Both the position numbers and the translations under genes were made by a program. 64,000 nucleotides of DNA. Origin: Mrakia gelida (taxonomy: Eukaryota; Basidiomycota; Tremellomycetes; Cystofilobasidiales; Mrakiaceae). The stretch covers positions 62,001-126,000 of the forward strand of contig BRON01000002.1 of NCBI GenBank assembly GCA_024345305.1, given 5' to 3'. The notes under the pieces were generated by a model. That model searched no databases. It had not been told where the DNA came from and saw nothing but the letters and a program-made list of their open reading frames with translations. How positions within the stretch are numbered: position 1 is the first letter of the stretch; each line of letters begins with the position of its first letter. Below, in pieces: positions 47,684 to 57,119 of this stretch.

Positions 47684-48075
47684 GGTTTGAAGGGTTGAGG
47701 GAAGGTCGTGGACGGGAGGGAAAGGAAGGTGAGCTCGAGCTCACCTCAAGTCGATTTCGACGACGGACTCTCTTCCACCGCAAATTTCACCTCAGATCCG
47801 ATCTCACCCTCAGTGATCTGTTGCTCACAGTATTTTGAGACGGTCTTACAGATGGAGGTCAAATTTTACCTTGAGGCGACTCGAGGAAACCAAACAGAGA
47901 ATTGAGATGCGAGCTCTTCCGTTCCTCCCTCCCTCTCCTTCAACCAACTCGACCCTCCCCTTCCCTAATCGTTCGTCCTCTCTTCTCGCTCCCCTCTTCA
48001 GCTCAATCTCGTGTCCTCGAACAAACTGGACTGACGACGCTGCGTTTCCCTGGCCCCCTGCTCTCTCTCATTCAG
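47684..48075. promoter_or_regulatory. Bidirectional promoter, BRCT gene / ADE1
   Basis: 392 bp between divergent ATGs. The ADE1 frame is open upstream to about 47902, but the family start favours 48076. The CAG just before 48076 could be an acceptor of a 5'UTR intron. Confidence 0.5.
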
Positions 48076-49489
48076 ATGAACGAATCCAACTGCCCTGACC
48101 TGACGTTGATCGCTCGAGGAAAAGTCAGAGATATCTACTCCATCCCCGGAGAGGACGACAAGCTCCTCTTCGTCGCCTCAGACAGACTCTCAGCCTTCGA
48201 TGTCATCCTCGAGAACGTACGTCCCCTTCCTCTAGCAATCGCTATCTCGTTCAGCTCTGCCCTTCCCTCCTTCGTTCTTCAAAGCTCACCTCTCCTCCCC
48301 TTCCCTTTTTCCTTCCTACCTCTCTTTCGTTCCTGGCTCGTGATACAGGCCATCCCCTCCAAGGGCAAACTGCTCACCTCCCTTTCCCTGTTCTGGTTCT
48401 CGAAACTGTCCTCCATCATCCCCAACCACCTCACCCTCCCTTCGCCCACCCAACCCAACTTCGACGCCTTCCCCGAATCCGTCCAGAAGTACAAGGATCA
48501 GCTCGAGGGAAGGAGCATGATCGTCAGGAAGTGCGAGGTCATCAAGGTCGAGGCTATCGTTCGAGGGTACATCACTGGTGAGTTGAGACGCTCAACCAGA
48601 CCAAAAGAAGAGGGCTGGAGAAAAGACGAAGCTCGCGCGAAGAAGGAAGGAGGAACGAAGCTGACCTTCGTCTTTATCTACCTTCGTTCGTTCGTTCGTT
48701 CGCGTCGCAGGCTCTGGCTGGAACGAGTACAAGAAGTCTGGAACTGTTCATGGGATTCAGCTTCCTGAGGGGTTGGTCGAGAGTCAGAAGCTTCCTGAGC
48801 CTCTGTTCACCCCTTCGACCAAGGCTGATCAGGGAGACCACGACGAGAACATCCACCCTTCCAAGGGTGAGCTTTCTTTCTCCCCCCTCCTCGACTTGAA
48901 GGCGACGAGGATAGAATCTGATCTTTCGCTTGTTCGCTTGTTGGTGCTCGGTTCACAGTCGCTGAGATGTACGGACCTCAACTCGCTGGAGAGATTGAGC
49001 GAGTCGCTTTGGCTCTTTACAGTTCGTTCCCTTCCTCTTCCTGTTCTCTCGAGGCTCTCTCTGCACTCCTCGCTGCTCACAGCTGACCACTTCACATCTT
49101 TCACTCTTCCCTTAGACGCCGCCGCCGCCCACGCCACCTCCGTCGGACTCATCCTCGCCGACACCAAGTTCGAGTTCGGTCTCCTCCCTGCTCCTCCTTC
49201 CCCTGCCACCACTCCCTCGACCGACACTCCCTCCTCCGCCACCCCTCACGGAATCCTCATCCTTATCGACGAGGTCCTCACTCCCGATTCCTCGCGATAC
49301 TGGTCGCTCGACAAATACGTTCCCGGAGGACCTCAGGAGAGCTTCGACAAGCAGTTCGTGCGGGATTGGTTGATCGCGGAGGGGAAGAAGGCTGTCGGAG
49401 GTGTTAAGCTGCCTGAGGATGTGGTGGAGAAGACGGAGGGGAGGTACAGGGAATGCTACGAGAGGGTTACGGGAGCGAAGTTGGCTTGA
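48076..49489 (+). CDS. ADE1: SAICAR synthetase, purine biosynthesis
   Basis: Phosphoribosylaminoimidazole-succinocarboxamide synthase: joins CAIR and aspartate with ATP hydrolysis, step 7 of de novo purine synthesis, cytosolic. Family blocks in order: [133 protein letters not shown] and QESFDKQFVRDWL. The glycine-rich RGYITGSGW loop and TPSTKA are the nucleotide/substrate signatures. A short Pro/Ser/Thr insert (PAPPSPATTPSTDTPSS) sits after FEFGL. Four introns. A monofunctional fungal Ade1, not fused to AIR carboxylase. Confidence 0.97.
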
Positions 49490-49972
49490 GCAGTGAGGGA
49501 CGACGATGGGGGGAGGTGAGGGACGAGGTTGGTTTGCGCTTTTTATTTACGAGTCAGTGAAGGGAATGAGGATGGAATCTGTTTGTGCTTGTAGGCTGGC
49601 ACTCGGAGTGACAGTAGGAGTAGCTCGCAAGATGTCTGGTACGAGAGGTCGTGGGTGAGAAGGTCGAGCGAGGACGAAAGTGGACGCGTCAAACCTTTCG
49701 TTTCTCTTTCCCTCCGCGCCAACGAATGAGAAGAAGCAGGTTCATATAGAACAACGATAAGCAAAAAGTTCCAATAAAGTAAGACAAAAGGCGAAGGGAG
49801 GTGAAAAGAGTCCCAAGATCTGAGATCAAGAGGAGGAAGAAAAGGTTAAGCAAACACGACACGCGCGCGAGGAGCGACACAAACAAAATACAGGGCGAGG
49901 GACGGAGAGGTACAAAGATAGACAACGATAAAAGCACAAACAACCCAAAATAGATAAGCACAAGTAATCTAG
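49490..49972. other. Convergent 3' flanks of ADE1 and Zn2Cys6 gene
   Basis: 483 bp between two convergent stops. It is more A/T-rich towards the right (49740-49970) with AATAAAG at about 49774, which may help 3'-end formation on the plus strand. No coding sequence. Confidence 0.5.
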
Positions 49973-51747
49973 CTAGTAGAGTCGAACCCCAGGTCGGCCT
50001 CTCTCTCCTCCTCCAAACACGACGTTGAGCGACGGAAGTCTGCACGAGTCCATGCTCTCCTCCCCTTGATCCCACCCCCGGACCTGCTTGTTCCCATCCT
50101 GACCCTCGGACGAAGAGGATCGTCCGAGGAAGCTCGAAGGAGTGTAGCTTCGACCGGGGGGAGAAGGTTCGTTTCGAGACCATTGGCCGTGAGGAGTTGT
50201 GGACGTGGAGGGAGCGAAGACGGAGGGAGTCTCGTTGGAGAAGTGGTGAGTGGGACCGGAGAGAGACCAGCTTTGAGAGGAGGCGAGGACGGAAGGAGGT
50301 GGTTGAGAGTAGTGGGGATGGTAAGAGGAGGAAGAGCCGGGTCGGAGGGAGAGGGACTCGTCGAAGTTGGGAAAGACTTCGGAGGGGAAGGTCGAAGAGG
50401 TGGGAGTGATGGAGGATCGTCGAGCGTTGGCGTGAGAGGAGTTGGGTCGCATGGATCTGGAAGAGGGACGAGAAGGGAAGAGAAAGGTCAGCGTGAGGAA
50501 AGATCCGCGAGGAAAAGAACGACGCGTCAAAAACTCACCCAGCAACAGGTCCCCTCTTCTTCCCTCCTCCGCTCCATGCACACTCCAACCCCATATCCCT
50601 ACATCGACCACAGCACGATCCCTCTCCACCCTCGCTCTCGAGGCACCTCGTCTTCCTCGCTCGACAGTTATCGCACGCTCGCGTCGTCCTCGAAATGGGA
50701 ACGCGACCGGCGTTGGCTGATTTGTTCGACGCGCTCGAAGTGCTGGGTCGAGTAGGTGAGGGAGGAGCGGTGTAGGAGGAGGTAGAAGAATCGCGTCGCT
50801 CGTAAGGGTGAGATGATCGAGGAGGAGCGGCCGAAGTTGAAGGGCGGGGAGAAGAGGAAGAGCCGTGGAGGATGGTGTGAATCGACGCGAGTTTAGGAGG
50901 ATCCGAGACGACTCTGTTTCCGAGGGATGGACGACGAACATCGAGGAGAGAGGAGTGGTGGTGGGGAGTGGAAGTGGTAGGGAAGGAGAGGTTGTGCTGG
51001 TGACGCGGTTGGGTAGGAGGAGGCGCGAAGTGCGAGGGGATGGTTGAGTGAGGAGTGGGAGGAGGGGACATGAACGATCCATCTTGACGAGAGGTGATAA
51101 TTCCGAAGGAGCTGAGTTGACTAGGAGTACCAGGAGGAGACGCGGAAGGTGATCGTCGTCCACTGTCTCCCGAGAACGAAGTTCTGATCGACGACGACGG
51201 ATGCTGCCTCTCGAACGCGGTCGGACTCCTGCCTCTTGGTCCTCCTAGAATCATCGATCCGACCGAAGGAAGCGAAGATCCCATGCCGAGTCCATTTGTT
51301 CCGTTGTTGCTGCTGCCTGAAAGGCTGTAGGAAGCGAGGTTGTCGTCGGATGTTCGAGGCGCGAGCCGATGGAGAGGCTTCGACCAGAGCTGCTAGGGGA
51401 AAAAGACCGAGCCGAGAAGTCAGAATCCTAGAAACGAAGAGGCAAGTAAAGATCTTTCGAAGCAAGCACGCATCAAAGGGACTCACAGATGCAGAATTGA
51501 CGGGAGAGCCCTGATGAGGGTTGTCGACCGCATCCGTCGCCGGATGAAAGGGCGACCAGGACGGGAGCGAGAAGGGCGAGGCCAGAGGGGAGGACGAGGG
51601 CGAACTTGCTCCAGTGAAGATTGATGAAGGTCTTCTTTCGTGGTTTGACGAGAAGGCGGGAGGAGGGAAGTCGAAGGAGGCGAGGGGAGGGAGGGAGACG
51701 GAGTGGGAGGGGGAGGGGGGAGAGGACGAGTTCGACTGGGTGTCCAT
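49973..51747 (-). CDS. Zn2Cys6 zinc-cluster transcription regulator
   Basis: Fungal binuclear-cluster DNA-binding protein. The cluster reads CDNCRARKTRC, then CCGRC and CRDMGLECAW, so C-x2-C-x6-C, a long loop with an extra Cys, C-x2-C-x6-C. A basic/Ser-rich stretch lies before it. The motif sits late in the protein rather than at the N-terminus, and no fungal-specific regulatory domain (Fungal_trans) follows: the remainder is Ser/Pro-rich (SSITPTSSTFPSEVF, GWDQGEESMDSCRL). Three exons; the intron after GKKRGPVAG has a GTGAGT donor and GCTGAC branch. Start MDTQSNSSSPPSPSHS at 51747; the frame is open upstream without another ATG. Target genes unknown. Its upstream region is unusually long. Confidence 0.85.
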
Positions 51748-54042
51748 TCGAGATTGAGAGCTAAGAGGTTGGAAGGAGCGGGGTTTCGAAGGGATGGGAT
51801 GCTGAATTGGGCGAGAGAAAGTGGGGTCCTGAGGAGGCGTCGTAGAATAGAGGAATGGAGAGTCGAAGAGGGGGGAGAAGAGGAGAGGAGGGGGGAGGAA
51901 CGAGCAAATCGAGATGGCGGTTTGGGAGAAGAAGGGCGCAAGAAAGGGAAGTCCTGGTGGTTGAGAGACAAAAAAGCTCTTTACCTGAGTCGGTATCGAG
52001 ATCAGATCGAACAAGAGGAAGAAGGGCTCCCAGAGCTTAATGGTCGCAGAGACACCAACCGTCTCAGCGCTGCGCCGCACTTCGACCGGATGAGGGAGGA
52101 GAAGGGGGTCGCTCAGGTTCCGAGGTTCTGGCTCGAATCGATGAGCAAGCTGCATCAGGAATCATCCAGCGTGGCTGGCCATGACCCAGAGACACCAGGG
52201 ATGGCGAGAAGAGAGACCTTTCGAGCCCGAAAAGAGCGAGGAGCAAGGGGAGAGACGAAAGGAGAGACGCGCACGCCGACCTTCTCGATGGAAGAAAAGA
52301 GTTGAGTCAGGGAAGAGGATCCCGATTCAAGCGCTGACGTGAGAATTTAGCTTCGAACAAGGGTGGTCGAAGATTGAGCGCTCGTTTGCAGATCATTGGA
52401 GGCCAAACAGAAGAAGGGCTGAGCACTTCTCGAAGCCAACGACGACGCGTCCTCCCTTTCATCGCCCACAGAAGTTTTGGCTCGCGGAACTTACATCGAG
52501 CACGAAAAGTTTCCCAAGCTATACATCTTCGTTCTATAAAGGTCTATGAGGCTATAGAAACGCTGCTAACGGACCAAACCCCGTTGACTCTCCCTCCCTC
52601 TCCTCCCAGCGATCAGTTCGACGTCCTGTTTCGGCCAAAAGAACACCTCTCCGGAAGAACTCGATTCCAAGATGTCACCCGAGCGATGACACGATCGTAC
52701 AAACTTCCAAGCAGCTCATCGACGCTGACCTCAGGCTCAACTCTAAGAAGGATTTTTGCTTCCTGTATCGAGCGAGATCCAAAGGCTCTTTTTTCGGTTT
52801 CGCGCTCCCGCTCTCGCCTTTTCGCTAGGACTGAAGGTTTGCTTCGATACGCAAGTCAAAGGCCTCGACTTCTTTCTTCTTCTCGCAATAACTGACAACA
52901 ACCCCGAGACAAAACAATCCGACCAAGGCGTCGGTTCCTTTTATTTCCCTGGCGCGCCTGGCGTCGGCTCCCCTCACCTCTTCCCGCTTCCCACCTCTGC
53001 TGCTACAGAGGGAGGGCGTCCCGCTCTCAGACGATGCGAGGATCCGACACAGTTGCTTAGGTACAGGGAACAGGAATCGACGACGACGTCAGCAATTTAT
53101 CCCGTCCTCCGCTGCTGCTGCTGCCTAAAACGTCGCGTCCATTTCTCCGCCTGCTCGACCTTCGCGTCCTACTCTTTGAGCGCGGCGGGCGGTTCGTTCG
53201 GAAATTTTTGACAGGTTCGGGGTACGTTAGCTAGGGGAAGCCCGCTGAGGGAGAAGCAGGGGAAAGAAGGAAAAGGAGAATTGGGCGAGTCCAGGCTTCG
53301 ATTCGAAGAGGCGTCGCGAAGAAGAAAAAGGGAGGCGGCGAAGACGACCCAACCAAGCATGAAAGGGAGGCGAGCACTTGAGAGTTCCTCAGAAGATGCG
53401 AGAAAAGCAATTCAACCTGTACGCCTCACTGAACCATACAAGCTCAATGGTTGATGAAGTGCTCTGCGAAGGGTAAGCAGAACAAAGGAGGAGGAGTGAG
53501 CGCGAGCAAGCAAGGGCGCGCCTTCGTGGAAGCGATCAAAGGGAGAAGGACGAAGAAACAACCGATGGGGAGGGATTCCAGTGATGTTTCGGGGAGGAAT
53601 CGCGAAAAGGGGGCCTCCCTTTTCATTCGGAAGCGAAAAGGAGCTGAGCTGAGAGAGTCGATGAAGAAGAGAGGGATCACGACGCGTCGAAAGCGAGGTC
53701 GCTCGTTAATTCTACGCTTGGGAGCAAGTCAGCACTAGCACCTACCTGGGAGGGTGAGCGAGACCGAGGGAGATGAGCTGCAATTCTGAGGAAGGGCTGA
53801 GGCGAGAGATCGAAACGAGACGAGACTCACCGAACCAACCTTCCCTCTCATCGACCACCTCTCCCTGCTCCCTCCCTCTCTTCCCTCCTCGCTCGTACTA
53901 CCGCTGGAAGCAGCCTCAAGCGTACCAGCTTGCCTCTTTACAAACATCCAGTACCGTGTGTCGCACTCGTCTCGCACTCCTCCTCGCCGTCTCGCTCGTC
54001 ACGCTCCTCGTTTCCTTGACAGGTTCCATTCGTATCGATGAT
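51748..54042. promoter_or_regulatory. 2.3 kb gene-free region upstream of zinc-cluster gene
   Basis: The longest non-coding stretch of the window, between the zinc-cluster ATG and the URM1 stop. Open frames here begin at non-ATG codons or have poor codon bias, and none joins through splice sites. Near its right end a possible minus-strand intron has a GTGAGT donor at about 53829, a GCTGAC branch and an acceptor at about 53722; it could belong to the URM1 3'UTR or a non-coding RNA. Otherwise likely the promoter and long 5'UTR of the regulator. Confidence 0.5.
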
Positions 54043-55050
54043 TTAACCTCCGTGGAGGGTGCTGATGAAAACGATCTCGTCCCCATCCTCGAGAACGTAC
54101 TCCAGTTCCTGCTCTAGCTCCCAGTCGGCTGTGGAAGGCAAAGGTCGAAAGAAGAAGGGAGGGAAGGGAGAGAAGGTGAGCTCGCTCGTCTCGTGGGCTG
54201 AATCGAGGTCAACGTTCGAAGAGGTCGCAACGAAGGAGGACAACACGACTCACTGTCGTTGATGAGCACCAGGATTCCTGGTCGACTAGAGAAGAGAACA
54301 AGAAGGGGTAGAGTCAGATCAAGCTCATCGAGGGCTCGATGGAGGGTGCAAAAACGAGAAGGGAAGGAAGGAGGGAGGAGGAAATGAGCTCGAGCTCGAC
54401 TCACACCGTCTCCCCATCTCTGAACAGCTCCTCCCTCTCCTGCAAGACGTTCTTCGCCAGGTAGTCCACCAAGAACCTCATATCTGGCTTCCGTATCGAG
54501 TCCGAGGTCGAAGGAGTTGCCGAAGTGGGTTCATCGGAGGTGGAGGAAGAGGTGAGGGGAGGGAGGAACTTGGGAAGGTTGAGGATGTGAAGAGGTTGTT
54601 TGGAGAAGAGAAGATCCAGTCCTCCTCTAGAGGGAACGGAAAGAAGGATAGGACGAAGGTCAGTCATCGATTCTGCAGTTTTTATAAAGGTCTTGGAAGC
54701 GCTGGGAAGACGCGAGAAGGCGGAAAGAGGGGAGGGAGGAGGAGGGACTTCAAGTGAGCTCCCAACACTCACCCTCCCTCCTTCCCCCCCTTCCCTTCCT
54801 TCCACCGTTGGAAAACTGGATCCCTTTCCACTCAGGAGTCTTCCTTATCACCTCTCCTCCTCCCCTCTGCCACTACCGGACCTACGAGCTCCTACGAGGG
54901 AAGAATGAGCTGGAGAAGGAGGACTTACCCAAACTCGACCTGGACGCGAATCGTCCCTTCCTCCACCTCTCCCTTCGCGCTCGACTCGGCACTCGCTCCT
55001 ACGGCCTTCTCTCCTGCTGGAGGAGTGTATCCTAACCCGTTGATAGTCAT
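54043..55050 (-). CDS. URM1: Urm1: ubiquitin-like sulfur carrier
   Basis: Ubiquitin-related modifier that carries sulfur as a C-terminal thiocarboxylate for tRNA wobble-uridine thiolation (with Uba4, Ncs2, Ncs6) and can be conjugated to proteins. Four exons: 55050-54929, 54626-54405, a 32-nt exon near 54280, and the last ending at TAA 54043; 153 residues. Conserved parts: VQVEFGGGLDLLF (created by the 302-nt first intron, which splits the second Gly), [37 protein letters not shown] with the essential terminal Gly-Gly. Compared with yeast Urm1 (99 aa) there is an N-terminal extension of about 36 residues and a Ser/Thr insert ([19 protein letters not shown]). Divergent from YAH1 (180 bp). Confidence 0.93.
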
Positions 55051-55230
55051 GAGGGTGATTTGTGTCTGTAGGAGAATGTGGTTCGAGGGCATCGGCGACC
55101 AATCCGAGGACGGACTTCTCGAGCGAGCGATTTCGACGCTCCCTCAGCTCCTCCTCCTCCTCCCCCCTTCTTCCCTCGCTCTCGCAAACCACAACAACCG
55201 CCTCATCTCTCGTTCGCATCTCAGCTCAGC
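55051..55230. promoter_or_regulatory. 180-bp bidirectional promoter, URM1 / YAH1
   Basis: Short gap between divergent start codons, pyrimidine-rich on the YAH1 side. Both genes must share this region or start inside each other. Confidence 0.6.
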
Positions 55231-56539
55231 ATGCTTTTCACCGGTGTCACCCGATCCTTCGCCTCTTCAGCTCCTCGTCGGCTCGCCTCGAAGGCAGCTT
55301 GCTCCTCGTCCTCTTCTTCGTCGTCCTCCTTCCTCCCCTCCCTCGTCCGAAGCTCTCCTTCTTCAAGCCGGTCGGCATCCTCCTCCTTCGCCACAACCTC
55401 CTCGCTCTTTAGGACCAGCAGCTCAGGACCATCTCAATCTCGTTCCTTCTCCTCTTCAGCTGGTGAGCTCGATCCGCTCTCGTTTCTTTCGAAGATCAAA
55501 GAAATCGAAGCTCACCTCGTCCCTCCTCCCTCCATCCTCTCGCTCGTCCTTTCCTGTCCAGTCTCTCGCCACGGAGAGTTCGAACGACCCGAGCCTGGAA
55601 CTGGGTAATTCCTATGTCCCCTTCTCTTCAGCTTCCCTCCCAAATACATATCGTTTGCGAGCTCCTTTGTTCTCCTTCCTCGTCCTGACCCTTTCCCCTT
55701 CCCTCCCTCGCTCCCCTCCCTCCTTCAGAATCAAAATCACCTTCAGGGAATCCAACGGAGATCTCATCAAGACCGTCGAAGGCAACGACGGAGACGATGT
55801 CCTCACTGTAGCTCACGAGTACGACGTCGACCTGGAAGGTGCGTTTCCCTTTTTCTCAGCTCACCCACTCATCACGGACATCCTCCATCGAGCGTGAGCT
55901 CCGTTCGTTCTCTCTCGGTCGAGCTGACTTTGTCCCTCCCTTTTGTTCTTTTGCTTTGTTGATCTGGTTCGGGTATTACAGGTGCCTGTGAAGGATCCAT
56001 AGCCTGCTCGACGTGCCATATCGTTCTCTCGCAGGAGCAGTACGATGCCCTCCCTGAGCCTTCGGACGAGGAGAACGACATGTTGGATCTCGCGTTTGGT
56101 TTGACCGATACGTGAGTCCTTTCTAGCTCCATCTCCTTCTCTCAGAAGCCCGCAGATACCTGCATCGAGCTCTTAGAGCTCGGTGGTCCCCACCTCCAGC
56201 TTTCATTCTCCGTCGACGTGTTCTCGTCCTTGCCGAAAACGCGAAGCTCACTCAACCCTCCCTTCCCTCCCTCCCTCCTCTTTTCGCCCTCCTCCTCAGC
56301 TCCCGTCTAGGCTGCCAAGTCCGTCTCACACCAGATATCGAGAACCTGGTCGCTACTCTTCCCTCAGCAACGAGGAACATGTTCGTCGATGTGAGTCTTC
56401 GTTTCCGTTCTCTTCTCCTCCCTCTCCGCTCGCGGTGCTTCCTTCTCCTCCCTCGCTCCCTTTCAAAGCCCGCTTTGCTCACCAACTCTTCCGTTCCCTT
56501 CTCTCGCATTTGTAGGGAGCCAAGCCAACAAAGCATTAA
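55231..56539 (+). CDS. YAH1: Mitochondrial [2Fe-2S] ferredoxin (adrenodoxin type)
   Basis: Matrix ferredoxin that passes electrons from Arh1 to the Isu1/Nfs1 machinery for Fe-S cluster assembly, and to haem A and ubiquinone synthesis. The N-terminus [23 protein letters not shown] is a mitochondrial presequence, extended by a Ser-rich stretch. The ferredoxin domain: [39 protein letters not shown] with the first three Cys ligands (CxxxxxCxxC), [18 protein letters not shown] with the fourth, then [13 protein letters not shown] and the end DGAKPTKH. Five introns; a small exon reading [14 protein letters not shown] lies between presequence and domain. Stop TAA at 56537. Confidence 0.96.
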
Positions 56540-57119
56540 TCCCTCTCTTCGTCTCGTCGATCTGGGTTCCCTCTCATTCCAGCCTCGGAGGTCGAGGAGA
56601 GGGAGAGCACCGACACGACGCGTGGGTGTGTGCCGAAGCCAGCTTAGTCGGACATACGCTTTCAGTTCGTTTGCTGGGATTGGATGAACACTCTGCTCTT
56701 GCCTCTTCTTCTGTCTCGGTTGGTCTTCCTCGGCCGTCTTCGCGAGCCGAACTGAGCAGCTCGCGATGCCCAGCTCGACACGTCGCTTCAAGCCAAAAGA
56801 AAAAGCGATTAGGATGGTAGTCAACAGAGTGGGAGAAACTAAGAGGAGTAAAGAGTAAGGGTAGTAGAACCGAGAGAGAGAACGAAGAGCGAAGAGAAAG
56901 AGGAAGAAAAAGCGAAACCTGTCGCTCGAGAGAGAAGACGCAAAACGAAGAAAATCAAAGAGGGAGGAGAGCAAAACGAAGAAACGAGAGACGCGACGAA
57001 GAGACGAAGCGAGAAGGAAGTCTGTACGCGGATAAGGTAAGTCGTACGCACGAAGAAACGAAAGAATCGAAGCGAAGAAGAAGCAAAGTGAAGAAAGGAC
57101 GGGAAAGGGAGGAAAACGA
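56540..57119. other. Convergent 3' flanks of YAH1 and LCB2
   Basis: 580 bp between two convergent stops. The right half (56820-57110) is a purine-rich GAAGAGAAAG tract on the plus strand. No coding sequence is supported. Likely both 3'UTRs. Confidence 0.5.

Noticed and set aside
47902..48075. Upstream in-frame extension of ADE1.
   Set aside because: The frame is open, but the extension has no family match and the ATG at 48076 gives the normal Ade1 N-terminus.
52374..52895. Plus-strand open frame of 173 codons upstream of the zinc-cluster gene.
   Set aside because: Starts at a non-ATG codon, mixed codon use, no conserved motif, no splice partners.
53773..54117. Plus-strand ATG frame of 114 codons with a hydrophobic segment (RLALLLAVSLVTLLVSLTG).
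   Set aside because: Antisense to the 3' end of URM1, no splice or homology support, and the hydrophobicity follows from CTC-rich sequence. Kept only as a weak possibility.
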